64,000 bases of DNA from Epiperipatus broadwayi (GCA_028023455.1 JAQFVV010012511.1:1734165-1798164), one strand, 5' to 3'; counted from the first letter of the stretch, positions 24,715 to 36,884 are shown. Numbers and translations: made by a program. The notes: generated from the sequence alone by a model not told the origin.

Positions 24715-25800
24715 GCACATTATAGAAGATTTAACATTAATACATAATAGATTATATTTTAAATATAATAATAAATATTGGAATATACATAAAGGATGGG
24801 TAATGGATTGTGCAATTAGTGGGTGAATGTCAGCAATATTTATAAATAAATTAAAAATTAAAATAATTTAAAAAAATAATAAATCAAGAAATGATACATT
24901 AATCTGAATATGTTGCTAATATCTTAATAATTGGTAACAAATGAACTATAAATAATATTTATAATAAATTTAATAATAAATATAATATTGAATTTACACA
25001 AAATAGAATTTGATATTTAAATAAAGTATGTAGATGTAGAGATTATTATAAATAATGATAAAATTATATTAAAACATTTCATTAAAGAGCTTAAATTAAG
25101 AAAAATAATTTCTGTAGATTCATAACAAGCATTGATACAAAAAGTGGCAGATATTACAAATTTTAAACATAAAAATAATAAGTATAATGCAGATAAAAAT
25201 ACAACTGCTTTACAAAAAGAATAATTTATTGAATTATACAAAAATTATGGATATAATCCTAAGAGTTTTAAAAATATACTTTTTAATTATAAGTCACCTA
25301 ATTTAAATAATAATATTTCTATTATAAATAATAATAATAAAGCTAATAAAAATGGATAAAATTGTCATACTTTCCAAAATTTATAATATATTAATAAAAA
25401 ATAAAAATTATATAGATAAAAATATAAACATATAATGGTCAAATAGTAAAAATCTAGACAAATTAATAGGTAAATATAAAATAAAAGTTGATATGGAATA
25501 TAAAAAGGAATTGTATATAAAATTAATTATGGCAATTTCAATATGACTTGGTATGAATATACAGGGAAACAATTAGATAAAAGAGTAAAAGAACATAATA
25601 ATGCAATTAATAGAAGAGATGTAAATCTGCACAATATATTTATTATTTAAAATACAGACAGAAAGTAGATTATGTAAAAAATATAAAGCCTTTAAACGAA
25701 TGTATGAAATGAATTATATTAACTACAACAAAGATAATGGTATGAATATAAATAATAGTTTAATTAATTTAACTAATAATTGGCTAATGAAAAATGAATA
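24715..25800 (+). pseudogene. Decayed Penelope-like element (RT and GIY-YIG)
   Basis: Plus-strand readings, broken by stops, follow the PLE order. First comes YFKYNNKYWNIHKGWVMD with CAISG (RT motif B region, about 24750-24825), then MSAIFINKLKI. Next is YVANILIIGN at 24909-24938, in the place of motif C YVDD with the catalytic aspartates lost. NKYNIEFT follows. Near 25549-25641 is YEYTGKQLDKRVKEHNNA, equivalent to the YIGQT...R..H core of the GIY-YIG endonuclease. The element is clearly dead. Its sequence is closest in style to the minus-strand PLE at 57.4-58.9 kb (same IGN after motif C). Confidence 0.7.
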
Positions 25801-26926
25801 GAAAATTATATTGTATACATTTATACAGGGTTTTTATTTTGTACATATTGTATTATTGTTATAATTGGTTCTACTTAATTTTATATATAAAAAGATAGAT
25901 GTCATTATGTATGCCATTTAAACCGAAGCTTTAAAATAATTACATCACAATAAAAAAAAATTTTGTCAAACAAGATTTTTCTGTATTATTTGTATTTTTA
26001 TTATATACATACAATTATTGCTGTTATATAAAGACATTTTATGTTATATTGTGTGATTTATTTAAATTATGTTTTAAGAAAAATAAATTTGGAATTAAAT
26101 GGACTCTTAAGAAATTAAAGAGACACTATTAGTTTTTTCCCAAATTTGTTGAATAAGAAAACATACTGTGGACATAAAAAGATTGAGTAATAGATTTAAT
26201 CAAAACCAGACATAAGTACTATTTTTAAGAAAAATTAAAAAAATATGAAAAGTGATGATAAGTAATGAAAGATTAAATTAGTAAACAGTCTTTGGTGACT
26301 GAATAGATTATCTATAGCTCAATTAACAGATAAAAAATTAAACTTGCTTAATAATTCTCAGTTAGCAGGAAAAATTTCTAAGCTTTTCTAGGATTTGAAT
26401 TCTCAATTATGATTATTGTAGATGAATATGTTGTCCATTACTTCATGAGGCTATTACTTTAAGTGAATTATTAATTTGAAATAATACTTCTGCCATTAAC
26501 ATTTAAACCATATATTTATTTGTGGCTTTGTCTTTAAGATATTACTAGAATCTACTTAAAGGCAGTTCATTATCTTACCCAAATGTATATCTTAATACTA
26601 ACAGAAAAATTCACAATATTGTATTTTTTTTGCTGCTGTGGTGCCAAATGGCATTTTCTTAAATGAATTTGGAAGTTTCTATTTCTAAAAGTTTTATTTG
26701 CTAAGTTAAATATTTTCTCTTTTGTCAACACCAACAATTTTCCTGTGTTTTTACAAGCAGCTAATTTATGTAAGTAATGATTTAATTAATTGGTACAGTT
26801 ATCAATATCACACTAATGGAATCATGTTGCATTTAGTTCATAATTACTGTCACATGACTTGGAGGTGAGATGCTTATATATTTTTCTGGTCTTTGCCATC
26901 TATTTTATGCTTTCAAAAAGACATGT
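25801..26926. other. AT-rich DNA, nothing recognised
   Basis: This may include the 3' untranslated part of the preceding PLE. No gene or shared repeat was identified. Confidence 0.4.
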
Positions 26927-27040
26927 CCTCAGTGGTTTAGTACAATGGCACTTAGAGATCAAAATCCATGGGTCATGGCTCCAGCTCTGTCATTTCCAGT
27001 ATTCTAACTTCTTATAAACTTTCAAACAATACACTATTTT
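26927..27040 (+). mobile_element. SINE-like unit, family S2 (second copy)
   Basis: The head GTGGTTTAGTACAATGGCAC is A-box-like. It is followed by GAGATC, CCATGGGTCATGG and TTCTTATAAACTT in the same order as the copy at 21.75 kb. It has no coding capacity. Confidence 0.45.
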
Positions 27041-28692
27041 TTATATCAAAATATCTATCAAATGATGTCTGGATATAGTTCTTGCATCTCCATTTTTGTT
27101 TGCTGATAATTCATTGTTTACTTAACATTAAGAATTAGATATATATGTTATTACCAATGAATACTCTTATTATATATAGAAAATATATGTTCTATATACT
27201 AATTAACATTATTATTGTTTTTGAAGCATTTCTGTAGTCTTATTGTTAAGCAGTGAGGAAACAACCTTCAGTGCTAGTTTACTTAAGTCTTTGCATAAAT
27301 TATTATTCAATCAATTTAAGATGTGTTGCAAAGTAAAGATCATTATTTTTAGCTTTATTATATATAGATAGATACACTACTGAAAAACAAAATTATAAAC
27401 AAATAACACGTTATAAAATAACTACTACATAATTTATTTTTGCCATTAATGTATTTTTTGTAATCAATTGTCTTTCTAAAAGTTTTGAAAGATTACTAAG
27501 TAGGCAATTATTTATTGTGCATTATATTTTACAAAACCAACATAAATAACTACTGTCACATTATTTCCATGGAAATTAACTTCCTAATGGAAGTATATGT
27601 AAAAAAAAAAAGAATAATAATAATAAAGAAAGAAATATGCCATGTAATATTTATTTCTGATTTTTTTCAAAAATGAAAAATAATGGTTTTATCCAATTTA
27701 ACGTGTAACGTAAATGCTTAAAAATCATTTAAAATTTTATTATTTTTCAATTTATATATTCCAAATTATTATTTGATATCTTTTTTTATAAAGGTGGTAG
27801 CTTAGATAATATTCAGTTACCTCATTTAGATATCAAATTGTAAATTGAAACTGCAAATTCTAAATTGTCTTATTTCACGTTTTAAAAAAGTATATAGAGT
27901 TACTTTAAAAGATTTAGATAATTTTACATAAGTATCTTGAGCTTTATATATATTAAACGCTAGAAACACACACACACACCATTTTATTTGAAGTGCTTGC
28001 AAAAAATAAAAAAAAAATAAAATCAATTAAAACTAATTTATTTTTAAAAAATGATTATTTGTAAGACTGGAAAAAATGATAATGGCGATATAATGAAAAG
28101 TTTCAAAGATATAAAATGATTTGTGGTATATATTGGATCATTTCCACCATCTAATTGAATTGTTTGACAGTTTTTATAAAAATTCAAACTTTATTTATAC
28201 TTTTTCAAATATATTTATTATTAGTAAGAACCCACAGAGTAATATAATACATAATGTTTTGTATGATCTTCTACTTCTTCAGGTGTTGTTGGTGGCCTAA
28301 TCATCCACAACCCAGCATAAATATTGAACTAGGTTAATCCGCCAAAATTGATTAAGGCATTACCTTAAATTTCATATTTACATATCTATAAGTTACTGGC
28401 CTCTTGTAAATCCAGCAATATTTGAAAAAAAGAAAAGAAAAATATCACTCAAAACTGGTATTTTATACTAACACGAATATTACTGCAGTTTGAATTTTTA
28501 TAAAAACACCAATTCAAATAGATGGTGGGAATAGACCAACACAAAAAAGTATTATCAAAAACTTTGAGACAAACAATATAAAATGAAATTTTGACATTTT
28601 AAAATAAGATTATTTCTGCAATAAATAAAAAAAAGATGAAATACTAAAACAGGAATGACATCATGCAGCCATATTTAAGACTTTTATAAAAA
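27041..28692. other. AT-rich DNA with an (AC)n tract
   Basis: An (AC)n run lies at about 27966-27979. A slightly less AT-rich patch at 28280-28420 (TGTTGGTGGCCTAATCATCC) has no readable frame of any length. The minus frame at 27826-28026 spans the AC repeat and is not a gene. Confidence 0.4.
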
Positions 28693-28839
28693 ATAATTTA
28701 ATATACAAATTAAAAAGCGTATGAAACACTTGAACGAGAAGCTATAAAGATTCCAAAAATTATTATATGCTAAGCGCTTTCGAGGCATAGTGGTACTGCG
28801 AGATGCAGAATGAGGAAATAGGGCAAGGAAATAAAGCGG

Positions 28840-29120
28840 TATGCAAAACATATGCAAATGAGCTAGATAGTTCAATGTTTGGAGATGTCAAAGCAGGTAT
28901 CCTGTCTATTGATAGCGTTATTATTGCTATTAATGAAGTATGCTTCTCTGATTTTCTGCTTGATGTCGTTTTTCTCAATGCCGACTATTTTAAGGTTGGA
29001 GGGTTCAAACACATGTCCTGTCTTCTTGGAATGTTCTAAGAATGTTGATGAGTTATTGTTGTTTTTGTTTGCTCTATTATAGGTGTATCTATGTTGTGCT
29101 GTCCTATTAATTATGCCTGC
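28840..29120 (-). pseudogene. Inverted GIY-YIG C-terminal fragment of the PLE
   Basis: The minus-strand reading contains AGIINRTAQHRYTYN, STFLEHSKKTGHVFEPS and IREAYFINSNNNAINR, nearly identical to the plus-strand endonuclease at 30048-30305. It lacks the catalytic N-terminal GIY-YIG block, because homology stops at the AGI residues. It is a by-product of the inverted insertion and not an independent gene. Confidence 0.75.
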
Positions 29121-29897
29121 TGTCAAAGAATTATACAGATCAGTTGACAGAAAACAATCCATCCAAATCATCCTACAAGAATTGACCAACATGCTCTCAG
29201 TTGAACGCATTAATTTTATCGTTACATTTTTAACATGGATGGACAAACACATCTATACCACATTTGAATACGAGTGGTACAATATGAAAAGTGGATGGCT
29301 CATGGGTCTCCCACTCAGTGGAGTTATAATCAGCATATTCCTTAATCACTATGAAAAACTAATCGTATCCAAATATCAAGCTGACTGCCTCACTCTATAT
29401 ACCTGTGGTATGTAGATGATATATTCATCCTAGCCAACCAATACAGTACAAATAGTATCATACAAGATTTATCACAAAACACTAATCTAACTTTCAATTC
29501 CACAACAGAAGATGCTTTCCAAAGTCTAAATTACCTCGACCTTTGGCTAACACGGGATGAGAGAACAATAAATTATTCAATGATAATAAATCCCTTTGAA
29601 ATCAGAAGTTTTATACACCCACACTCCAATTCATCAAGCTCTCACAAATTTGCAGGCCTTCAAGCATTTTTATACAGAAATATGCAACTGTGCAAGTTTG
29701 AAGCGGATAGAAAGAATAATATACATCTCTACACCAAAGACCTACTACAAGCAGGCTACAAACTCAACATTATTAACAATAAAATTAAACAATTTTATAA
29801 GAAAATCATAATCAATAAAAATGATTCTAAAATTCCATATATCACTCTTCCACACATACCTAAAATCTCTTACCAATTAATTAGTTTTGTCCAATAA
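29120..29897 (+). pseudogene. PLE reverse transcriptase, C-terminal half
   Basis: VKELYRSVDRKQSIQIILQE and FEYEWYNMKSGWLMGLPLSG match the PLE motif B region (F.Y....Y....G..MG.PLS). A one-base shift just before 29409 breaks the first frame. After it, WYVDDIFILAN (motif C with both catalytic aspartates) begins a frame open to 29897, with LNYLDLWLTR, HKFAGLQAFLYR and a lysine-rich connector. The finger domain and motif A are missing, so the copy is 5' truncated. In intact elements this enzyme primes at a nick made by its own endonuclease. The frame-shift makes this copy non-functional as read. Confidence 0.75.
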
Positions 29898-29977
29898 ATT
29901 TAAAATTAGTTTTCATACACCCCCATCCACTAATCATCTAATCAACAATTCTAAGGATAATATCAAACCTTCTCAGA

Positions 29978-30305
29978 CCCCCATGTCATTTACAGCATAT
30001 CATGCCCACAACCCGGTTGCCGGGCCATTTATTTTGGGGAAACCAAAGCAGGCATAATTAACAGGACAGCACAACATAGATACACCTATAATATAGCAAA
30101 GAAAAACAATGATAACTCATCAACATTCTTAGAACATTCCAAGAAGACAGGACATGTGTTTGAACCCTCCAACCCCAAAATAGTCAGCATTGAGAAAAAC
30201 GACATCAAGCGGATAATCAGAGAAGCATACTTCATTAATAGCAATAATAACGCTATCAATAGATGGGATACCTGCTTTGACATCTCCAAACGTTGGACTA
30301 TCTAG
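29978..30305 (+). pseudogene. PLE GIY-YIG endonuclease domain
   Basis: VIYSISCPQPGCRAIYFGET is a complete GIY-YIG block: YSI in the GIY position, the C..PGC zinc-knuckle-like insert typical of EN-positive PLEs, and YFGET in the YIG position. It is followed by R..QH, LEHSKKTGHVFEPS, IREAYFINS and a WTI end before a TAG stop. The domain reads without interruption. It is separated from the RT frame by a stop at 29897 and a frame change, so it is listed as broken. A domain-only protein from here would be about 105 residues. Confidence 0.75.
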
Positions 30306-30491
30306 CTCATTTGCATACATTTTACATACCACTTTGTTTCCTTGCCCTATTTCCTTATTCTGCATTTCGCAGTACCACTATGAATATGAGGCAAATGGCC
30401 TTGAAAGTGCTTAGTGTATAATAGTTTTTGGAATCTTTATAGCTTCTCGTTCAAGTGTTTCATATGCTTTTTAATTTGTATATTAAATTAT

Positions 30492-31904
30492 CGAGGGAGA
30501 AGTTTAAAATCCTTAATATTTTAAAAAACTATTTAGTAACATAGAAGATATAAGAAAAATGGACCATACTATTATAACAATTTTATTTGAAAACTAGACA
30601 CATTAAATGAATTGGTAAAACAATTAAATTTGTGAAGCAGAAAAGGTGCATGCTGTGTCCAGCAGTACTCTATTGCCTGATGGTTTGCAAATATAAATAA
30701 CACAAATAATTACTAATTAATAAGGTGGCTCAGCAAGAAAATTTAAGTAACAAGAATTTATTTTACAGAGTTATATAGAGAACATCAATCTTGTTTAATA
30801 TATTCATATATGACAATTATATACACATGCTATATAAATAACAATAAGAGCCAAAAGGCATAGCAAAATAATAAGATCAATACGACTTGTTATACTGTTT
30901 CTAAGTTTATTTTTGAATGTCCGGAGGTAAACTTCTCCCAAGGTTAAGTGAAGGAGGGAGCTGACTGGAGCACCCAAGGAAATGACACATCTTCCTTTCA
31001 AGAGCTTCACTTAACAAATATCCACTTGCAGTTCTATTCTAGATCTTTTTTACCCTCTCATTGTTTTTAGTGTAGACTCCCTTGACTGTCCATCCGCTGT
31101 CCACATGGTGGTCATCTCTTGAGTTACCATATTTAATCCCTGATCAGGTAACCCAATTACATAAGAATTGCCTATTCTAAGCCATGTTTCTATTATCATT
31201 AAATCTGATCAGGAACTAAACATACAGGGTTACAATGGCTTTGTTTACATTATGTTAATCCTTTGCTCAGATTCATCTAACTTTCTTGATAAGTTAATTT
31301 ATAGTTTTTTCATTAATTCAACTATTTAATTAGACTAATTGCCTTTATAAAATATTATGACTGCCTTTGGCATCCACACACATACATTTAGTTTATTATT
31401 ATAATATCATTTATAATACTTATTTTGTGTATATATAAATATACACACACATTTAGCAATCTGTTTAGTTTTACAAATATAATATTAAAACTAATAATAT
31501 TTATTTTGTATATAAGTAAATATACACTCACATTTAGCAGTGCAGAAATAAGGAAATCATTCTGATTATTTTAAAATAAACAGGGAAAGAAATAGAGAAA
31601 CTGTCTACCAAATAATATATTACCCCCATCCTCCTACTGTATTTTTTTTCATCTTAAACACTAATGCATATCTCACTAACTTATTCCTTCATGTGAGGCA
31701 TTATTTATTTGATTTCTACTCTTTTTTTTGAAGAAATCAAAGTAATACTTATCATCATATTAATTTACCCCTACTCTATTTTTCCAATAAAATTGGCATA
31801 ATTTTTATTATTTCATACTTCCTTATATCTTTCATATCTTAATTTTCAATATATGATACTTCATTCAATATTTAGAATTATTATCTCTTTTCTGTACAAT
31901 TGTA
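30492..31904. other. AT-rich DNA with one less AT-rich patch
   Basis: The patch at about 30910-31210 (CCGGAGGTAAACTTCTCCC, GAAGGAGGGAGCTGACTGG) stands out in base composition. I see no domain in any frame, and it may be a fragment of an unrecognised repeat. The rest is featureless. Confidence 0.4.
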
Positions 31905-32915
31905 ATGTTAACTATGTAAATGTTTGAATATTTAACACAGAAAAGATAGACATATGCTTATAAATTTTAGCTTTTATTCATGTTTAGCATGCTTTTGATA
32001 AATAATGTCATAATCATAACTCTTTTGGAGTTTATTATAGAAGGTCTTTATATATACTTGATAGCTATTTTTGTATTTAACTATTTAAATTTATTGTTTA
32101 TTACTTAAATATATATATAATGTTTATCAGAAAGCCCACTTTTTTGAAAGGGAATGCTGATATGTTCTCTGTTTATAATAAATTCATTCTTAGCTATTAT
32201 CCAAGCCTTCTTGAACTTTCATCTTTTATCCCCCCTCTCTGTGCAAATGACATTAACTCTGGACAGATCAAATTTATATAGCCTGATTGTTACTCAAGTT
32301 TTATGAATATAAAAGAGTATTAACTATTTCTCTTGGGTTTGGTTATATAAATAATTGTGCTGGGCCAGCCTTGTTGAAAAAATTGTCCTCTTCACTCCAT
32401 AATATGCATATTTTCGTTTGACTTTGTTGCACTCAATTTTGTAAACTATTTAAAAATGCAAGGGCAAATTTGTCAACAAGATTGGCCAGCACAATTATTT
32501 ATATAATAGGGCCAAAAGAGATAGTGAATATTCTTTATATTTATAGAACATGAGCAACAATTAGGCCATAAATTTGATCTGTCTAAAGTGAATGTCATTT
32601 GCACAAAGAAGGAGGATAAAAAAATAAAAGGCCAAGGAGGCTTAGATAACAGCCAAGAATAAATTTGCTATAAATAGAAAAGATACCAGCACCTCCCTTT
32701 CAAAAAAGTGGCTCTCTGAAGAATTTTAAATATATTTAAATAACAAACAATAAATTTAAATACAAAAATTATACATAAAGACCATGAAACCAAAAGAGTT
32801 ATGATCATGATATAATTTATCAAAAGCATGCTAAGCATGAATAAAAGGTAAAATTTACAAACATTAGTCTACCTTTTCTGTGTTAAGTGTTTTAACATTT
32901 ATAACATTAATATAT
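31905..32915. repeat. 1-kb imperfect palindrome (foldback element)
   Basis: Arms of about 450 bp flank a centre near 32420. Matching landmarks are TTAACACAGAAAAG (31935) with CTTTTCTGTGTTAA (32877), TTTAGCATGCTTTTGATAAA with TTATCAAAAGCATGCTAAGC, CCACTTTTTTGAAAGGGA with TCCCTTTCAAAAAAGTGG, and GTGCTGGGCCAGCCTTGTTG with CAACAAGATTGGCCAGCAC. No open frame is shared by the arms. It could be a large MITE or a head-to-head retroelement fragment; no TSD is certain. Confidence 0.7.
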
Positions 32916-33942
32916 ATTTCAATAGATCATCTTTCCACTTCCATTTGCTATTAGTGTATTGTCTAATTTTTTTTTTTTAGTAATAAATATTGACATTTTT
33001 TTTTATTTTCTAAAACCATTAATTTCATAATTGCTTGTTCATGATTTTCATTTTAATATTATACAATGTGTCATTTTCAACACCACTGTATTAATTTATA
33101 TCTTCTTCCATTATCATATATCTTTAGGTTTAATATGTTTTTTCTTCTTTTATACTTTACATTTTAATTTTTATTGACTATTTTCTTATTTATTCTTTTA
33201 TTCCAATCTCCATAATTCTCTATCTCTAATTTTTCGTTGCTTCTTTAATTCATTTTTTAAACATATATATATATATATAAGCATTATTAAACAGCTAACA
33301 AAATTTACCACTCTCTTAATACAAATTTTGTATTCTTTCTTTTATAAGTCATTTCCCCCCAATGTTAGTTTTACTTATAAGTATTAATTTATCAAAAAAA
33401 CTCTCTTCTCTTCTTAATTTAAAAACTTAACAAACTCATCTCTGTCCCTGAATATCTTTATTACAATGCAAACAAGTAATGTGTTGTGATATTAAATGCA
33501 CATAAGTCACAGGAGACTGTTGACATTGCTTTTTAGCAATGATTAAATCAATGTTTACATAATTACAAATTAATCGATCTGTATCATATGAAGTTTTTAT
33601 TTCATATTTTAAATTCCATACTTAGGAAAAGGTTTTTAATGCCTATTATTATTCAAAAATATATATAAAAAAGTATTATAATTAGTTTTGCTATGCATTT
33701 TTCTTAACAAACTTCTATTGGCTGTAGTTAAAACATCTGTATTGGATTGGGTCTCATGATATTGAACCAGTCTTGTGAAAAGTGTTCAAAAAGTAGTACC
33801 TCCCAATAGCTTTTGTTTCTGGAGATTATATGAAAGACAGTGTAACTAATAAAGCAGTTAATTTTTTTAAAACTAGGATTTGACTTTAAAACATTGTACT
33901 TTTAAGACAATTGTTTAATTTTAAATATCACTTTATTATTAT
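32916..33942. other. AT-rich DNA, nothing recognised
   Basis: There is a T-run at 32970-32979 and a (TA)n tract near 33263-33278. No coding or repeat signal was noticed. Confidence 0.4.
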
Positions 33943-34070
33943 TACCAAGCTCTGAATGACTTTGTGATAGAGTACCTGAATCTGGATCTGAAGGTTTATG
34001 GATAACAGTCCAGTTATTTTACTTCTGGTGCTCACTCAATCTTCTTATGAACAATTGAGCAAGCAATAAA
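33943..34070 (+). mobile_element. SINE-like unit, family S1 (plus-strand copy)
   Basis: The tail TTCTGGTGCTCAC, TCTTCTTATGAAC and GAGCAAGCAATAAA matches the reverse complement of the copies at 51.5 and 60.1 kb. The head GTGATAGAGTACCTGAATC is a decayed tRNA-like region. It is the most degenerate of the three copies. Confidence 0.5.
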
Positions 34071-34479
34071 TTATTCATTTATTTATTATTGTACAGAGTG
34101 GATATTTTATTTTTATGGATATTGTTTTCTTTCTCTTTTTTTTTGCTTTCATTTTTTTCATTTGTTAGATGTAAAGAAATGGTAAATTTTATACTCCCCC
34201 CATCCCCCCAGATAAATGTTTGTTTTTTCCATTTGAAATTATTTTGAAATTGAAGTTTCAATTAAAAATTCGATATCTAATTAATTGAACAATTAAGTTA
34301 CCAACTGCACATAAAATGATAGGTTATCAAATATAATTTAGAAAATATCAGACTTTAAAATTATTTACATCATAAATTAAACAGAGTTAGGTTTTAGAAA
34401 GAAATAACACAGAAATAAAATATAAAATGATATTTGCTTTCTTTATTACTTTCATAAATCCCAAAAGTAGTCACAAATA
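34071..34479. other. AT-rich DNA, nothing recognised
   Basis: A C-rich tract lies at 34196-34208. The minus frame at 34079-34261 is K/N-rich and has no motif. Confidence 0.35.
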
Positions 34480-35065
34480 TCACCAAAATCTGTTCTGAAT
34501 CACATCAAATAAGCTTCTGCACCACTTCCTCAATAAATAGACTAATAAGCAACTCTAGAGATAAACTGCCCACAGAACAAACACCCCCATAATCTACAAG
34601 ATCACATGCCCCCAAGCTGGATGCCACACTGTCTACCATGGAGAATCATATGCCAGCCTCATCACAAAGGCTATCAAACACCAATATTTATACAGAAGAG
34701 ACAAAAGCAATCAAAAATAATCCATATTTCTCAAACACCAAAGTACATTTGATTACGCATTTGAGCTCATAGCGGCCAGCATCACATGTATTGAAAGAAA
34801 TGACACCAAGTACAAGATTAAAGAAGCATAGTACATCATCAATGACTCCAACTCCATTAATAAAAAGGAATCCTATTTATCCTTCTCAAAAAAGTGGGCT
34901 ATTTAATTCACTGAACCCATTTGAATAAATTTAAATAAAGTTACAATATATATTTACACACACCACCCTTTTACATATCAGTCAGTACTATGAATATAAT
35001 ACCAAGAAGGTACTGAAAGCACTAAGCTCAATTAAAATTTACATATATACTAAGCTTTTCTTATT
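34480..35065 (+). pseudogene. PLE 3' fragment: GIY-YIG endonuclease and terminal hairpin
   Basis: IYKITCPQAGCHTVYHGES (about 34590-34645) is a GIY-YIG block with the same C..AGC insert as the 30.0 kb copy; the YIG glycine context is changed to YHG. A frame with several stops follows: FLKHQSTFDYAFEL, IERNDTKYKIKEA and INDSNSINKKES, ending KKWAI and TAA at about 34904. Downstream, GTACTATGAATATAATACC with AAGAA and GGTACTGAAAGCACTAAGC repeats the hairpin layout seen at the 28.7-30.5 kb element with different stem bases. The fragment has no RT and is dead. Confidence 0.72.
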
Positions 35066-36239
35066 ATAGTATAGCAGCAATAGAAAGTCAATTTTCTTTA
35101 CTTACTGTTTTTTTTATAACCATTTGTTATTTTTTTCATTAGCAGATCACTATCTTAAGAATTCATTTAATTCTTGTTATATAGATATATAATATTGCAC
35201 TCATTTCTTATTCTTTTTGTTCTTCTTCTTTTCATCTTCTTCTTCGGCTACTTCTTTTTCTTTTTATTATTATTATTATGTTTGTTGTTATTGTTTCTCA
35301 AAAATTTCAACTGCCTAACAGTTTTCTGCAGAATTGTGTCAAATAATTGGCACAAATCCAAAAGTGCTTTTTATAGTCAATATTATTTGTCTAGCCAAAA
35401 TCTGGAATTTCTGACAAACTTGTTAATAATGTTAGAAAAGAAAAATGTAGAAAGACTATGGAAAATAATAAAACATTACATGATCTAATAAAAGACTTGA
35501 TCACTTTTATATAAGATTGATGGTTATAGAATTATCTCTGTCACAGCCAATGAAATTTTCAGTCTTATATATCAGATGTTTAAACTCAATACTGATTAAA
35601 TAAACAAAGCATCATTAGAGCAGAGTTGCATGCTTCTCTTTCACCATGTTCTAATATCAATTCATTCTGATTTAACAAGAAGCATATTGATTGTTAACAG
35701 TGTTTAGAAAGATTATTACTTCTGGAGTTTTACAAATACTTTGTTACCCTAAATATTTGTTATTATATATTTGATATCTAATGTTCATTGTTCTTTCAAA
35801 ATTTACAATACATGGCTCTAGTGTAGAATCGCTATTGCTTTTAATCCAATATTAAAATGGTCTGGTTTATAACAGTCAGCTTTATTTCCTTAACAAACTT
35901 TTTTCCATCTTACATTATTTTTGTAAAACTTGAGATTATCTGATATGTTGAAGAATAAAAGTATAAACTTAAAATATATTATTGATAATCCAATAATATA
36001 TTTAAAATTTTTTTTTTAATTACCTATAATAACATTGTAATTATATATTTTTTTATTAAGCACATAAAGTCGTAATCTTGTGTCAAGATTTGGCAAGGTT
36101 TCTCTAGATGTTAAAAAAATATGTGTATATTCAGTGTCAAAGGTTAAAACCTATAGTAACATTATAAAAACTATATATCATTAATGTCATTAGCATTTCA
36201 CATCAACATTTTTATTTATTTATTTCTGCAACAATTCAT
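35066..36239. other. AT-rich DNA with a pyrimidine-rich tract
   Basis: A TTC/TTA-rich stretch at 35205-35300 produces a leucine/phenylalanine-rich open frame (35174-35488) that is low complexity and not taken as a gene. The rest is featureless. Confidence 0.4.
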
Positions 36240-36604
36240 AATAAAAATTAAGACTAATGATCTCCAATATACATATTTCATGCTGAACCAGCATTCATCA
36301 ATTGGTCCAGATCATCATACTCAGTTTATATTAAGATAACAAATCTTCAAAGTTTAAGGGACAGGTTTCAATCTTCTCAATCCTCCAACTCTTCTGTCAT
36401 TTATATTCAAAAATCTGATGATGGAATGCTCAAAGCCCTTGTAGATCATCAGATTTTCGATGATATGGATGGCTGAAGATTGAAGCCTGGCCATTAAAGT
36501 TTGACAATTTGCTATCTTAATATAAACTGAGCACTGATTATATATATATGAGATGATGATATATATAAAATCAGTGCTCAGTTTATATCATCATATCATA
36601 TATA

Positions 36605-36639
<35 letters not shown>

Positions 36640-36806
36640 TGATGATCTGGACCAACTGATGAGTGCTGGTTCAGCATGAATTATGGATATTGGAGATAAT
36701 TTATATTTTTCACATGTATGTGGTTATGTGTATCAGTTATATAGGATGGAATGGATAGTTGTAGAGAGCTTGAAAGTCTAAGTTCAAATCCTTCTAATTA
36801 TATATA
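36240..36806. mobile_element. Inverted concatemer of family B, second large copy
   Basis: The right arm (36640-36800) with ATGAGTGCTGGTTCAGCATG, GTATGTGGTTATGTGTATCA and AAGTCTAAGTTCAAATCC matches 15196-15320. The left arm (36255-36410) holds the reverse complement, and the centre (36410-36540) holds the second segment. A TA-rich expansion with an internal mirror occupies 36538-36635. On the minus strand near 36370-36400 is GATTGAAACCTGTCC. On the plus strand CTGAAGATTGAAGCCTGGCC lies near 36463. Both are degenerate relatives of the hammerhead-like string at 15.1 kb. Confidence 0.62.
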
Positions 36807-36884
36807 TATATATATGTCATTTACTTATAGATCTACCATATAATTTATTATATACTCTGGGTTTCTGTGATTTAGTATTGTAGT

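Larger units (their letters stand above)
28693..30491 (+). mobile_element. Penelope-like element with inverted 3' copy on its left
   Basis: This is the best preserved PLE in the window. The arms at 28693-29120 and 30048-30491 are inverted copies of the same 3' end, including endonuclease codons and about 120 bp of 3' untranslated sequence ending AATTTGTATATTAAATTA. Between them is the 3' half of the RT. The result is a head-to-head element with both outer edges being 3' ends. The untranslated end holds a hairpin (TGAGGC-AAAT-GGCCTT then GAAAGTGCTTAG) that is conserved in form, not in exact bases, at 35.0 kb. No clear TSD was found. Confidence 0.8.

Noticed and set aside
28763-29082. Several overlapping frames on both strands with M/L-rich peptides
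   Set aside because: They are antisense or shifted readings of the inverted PLE endonuclease fragment; the same shadows recur at 30086-30365.
35174-35488. Plus-strand frame with a hydrophobic L/F-rich stretch that could suggest membrane segments
   Set aside because: It covers a TTC/TTA-rich low-complexity tract and has no domain or gene context.
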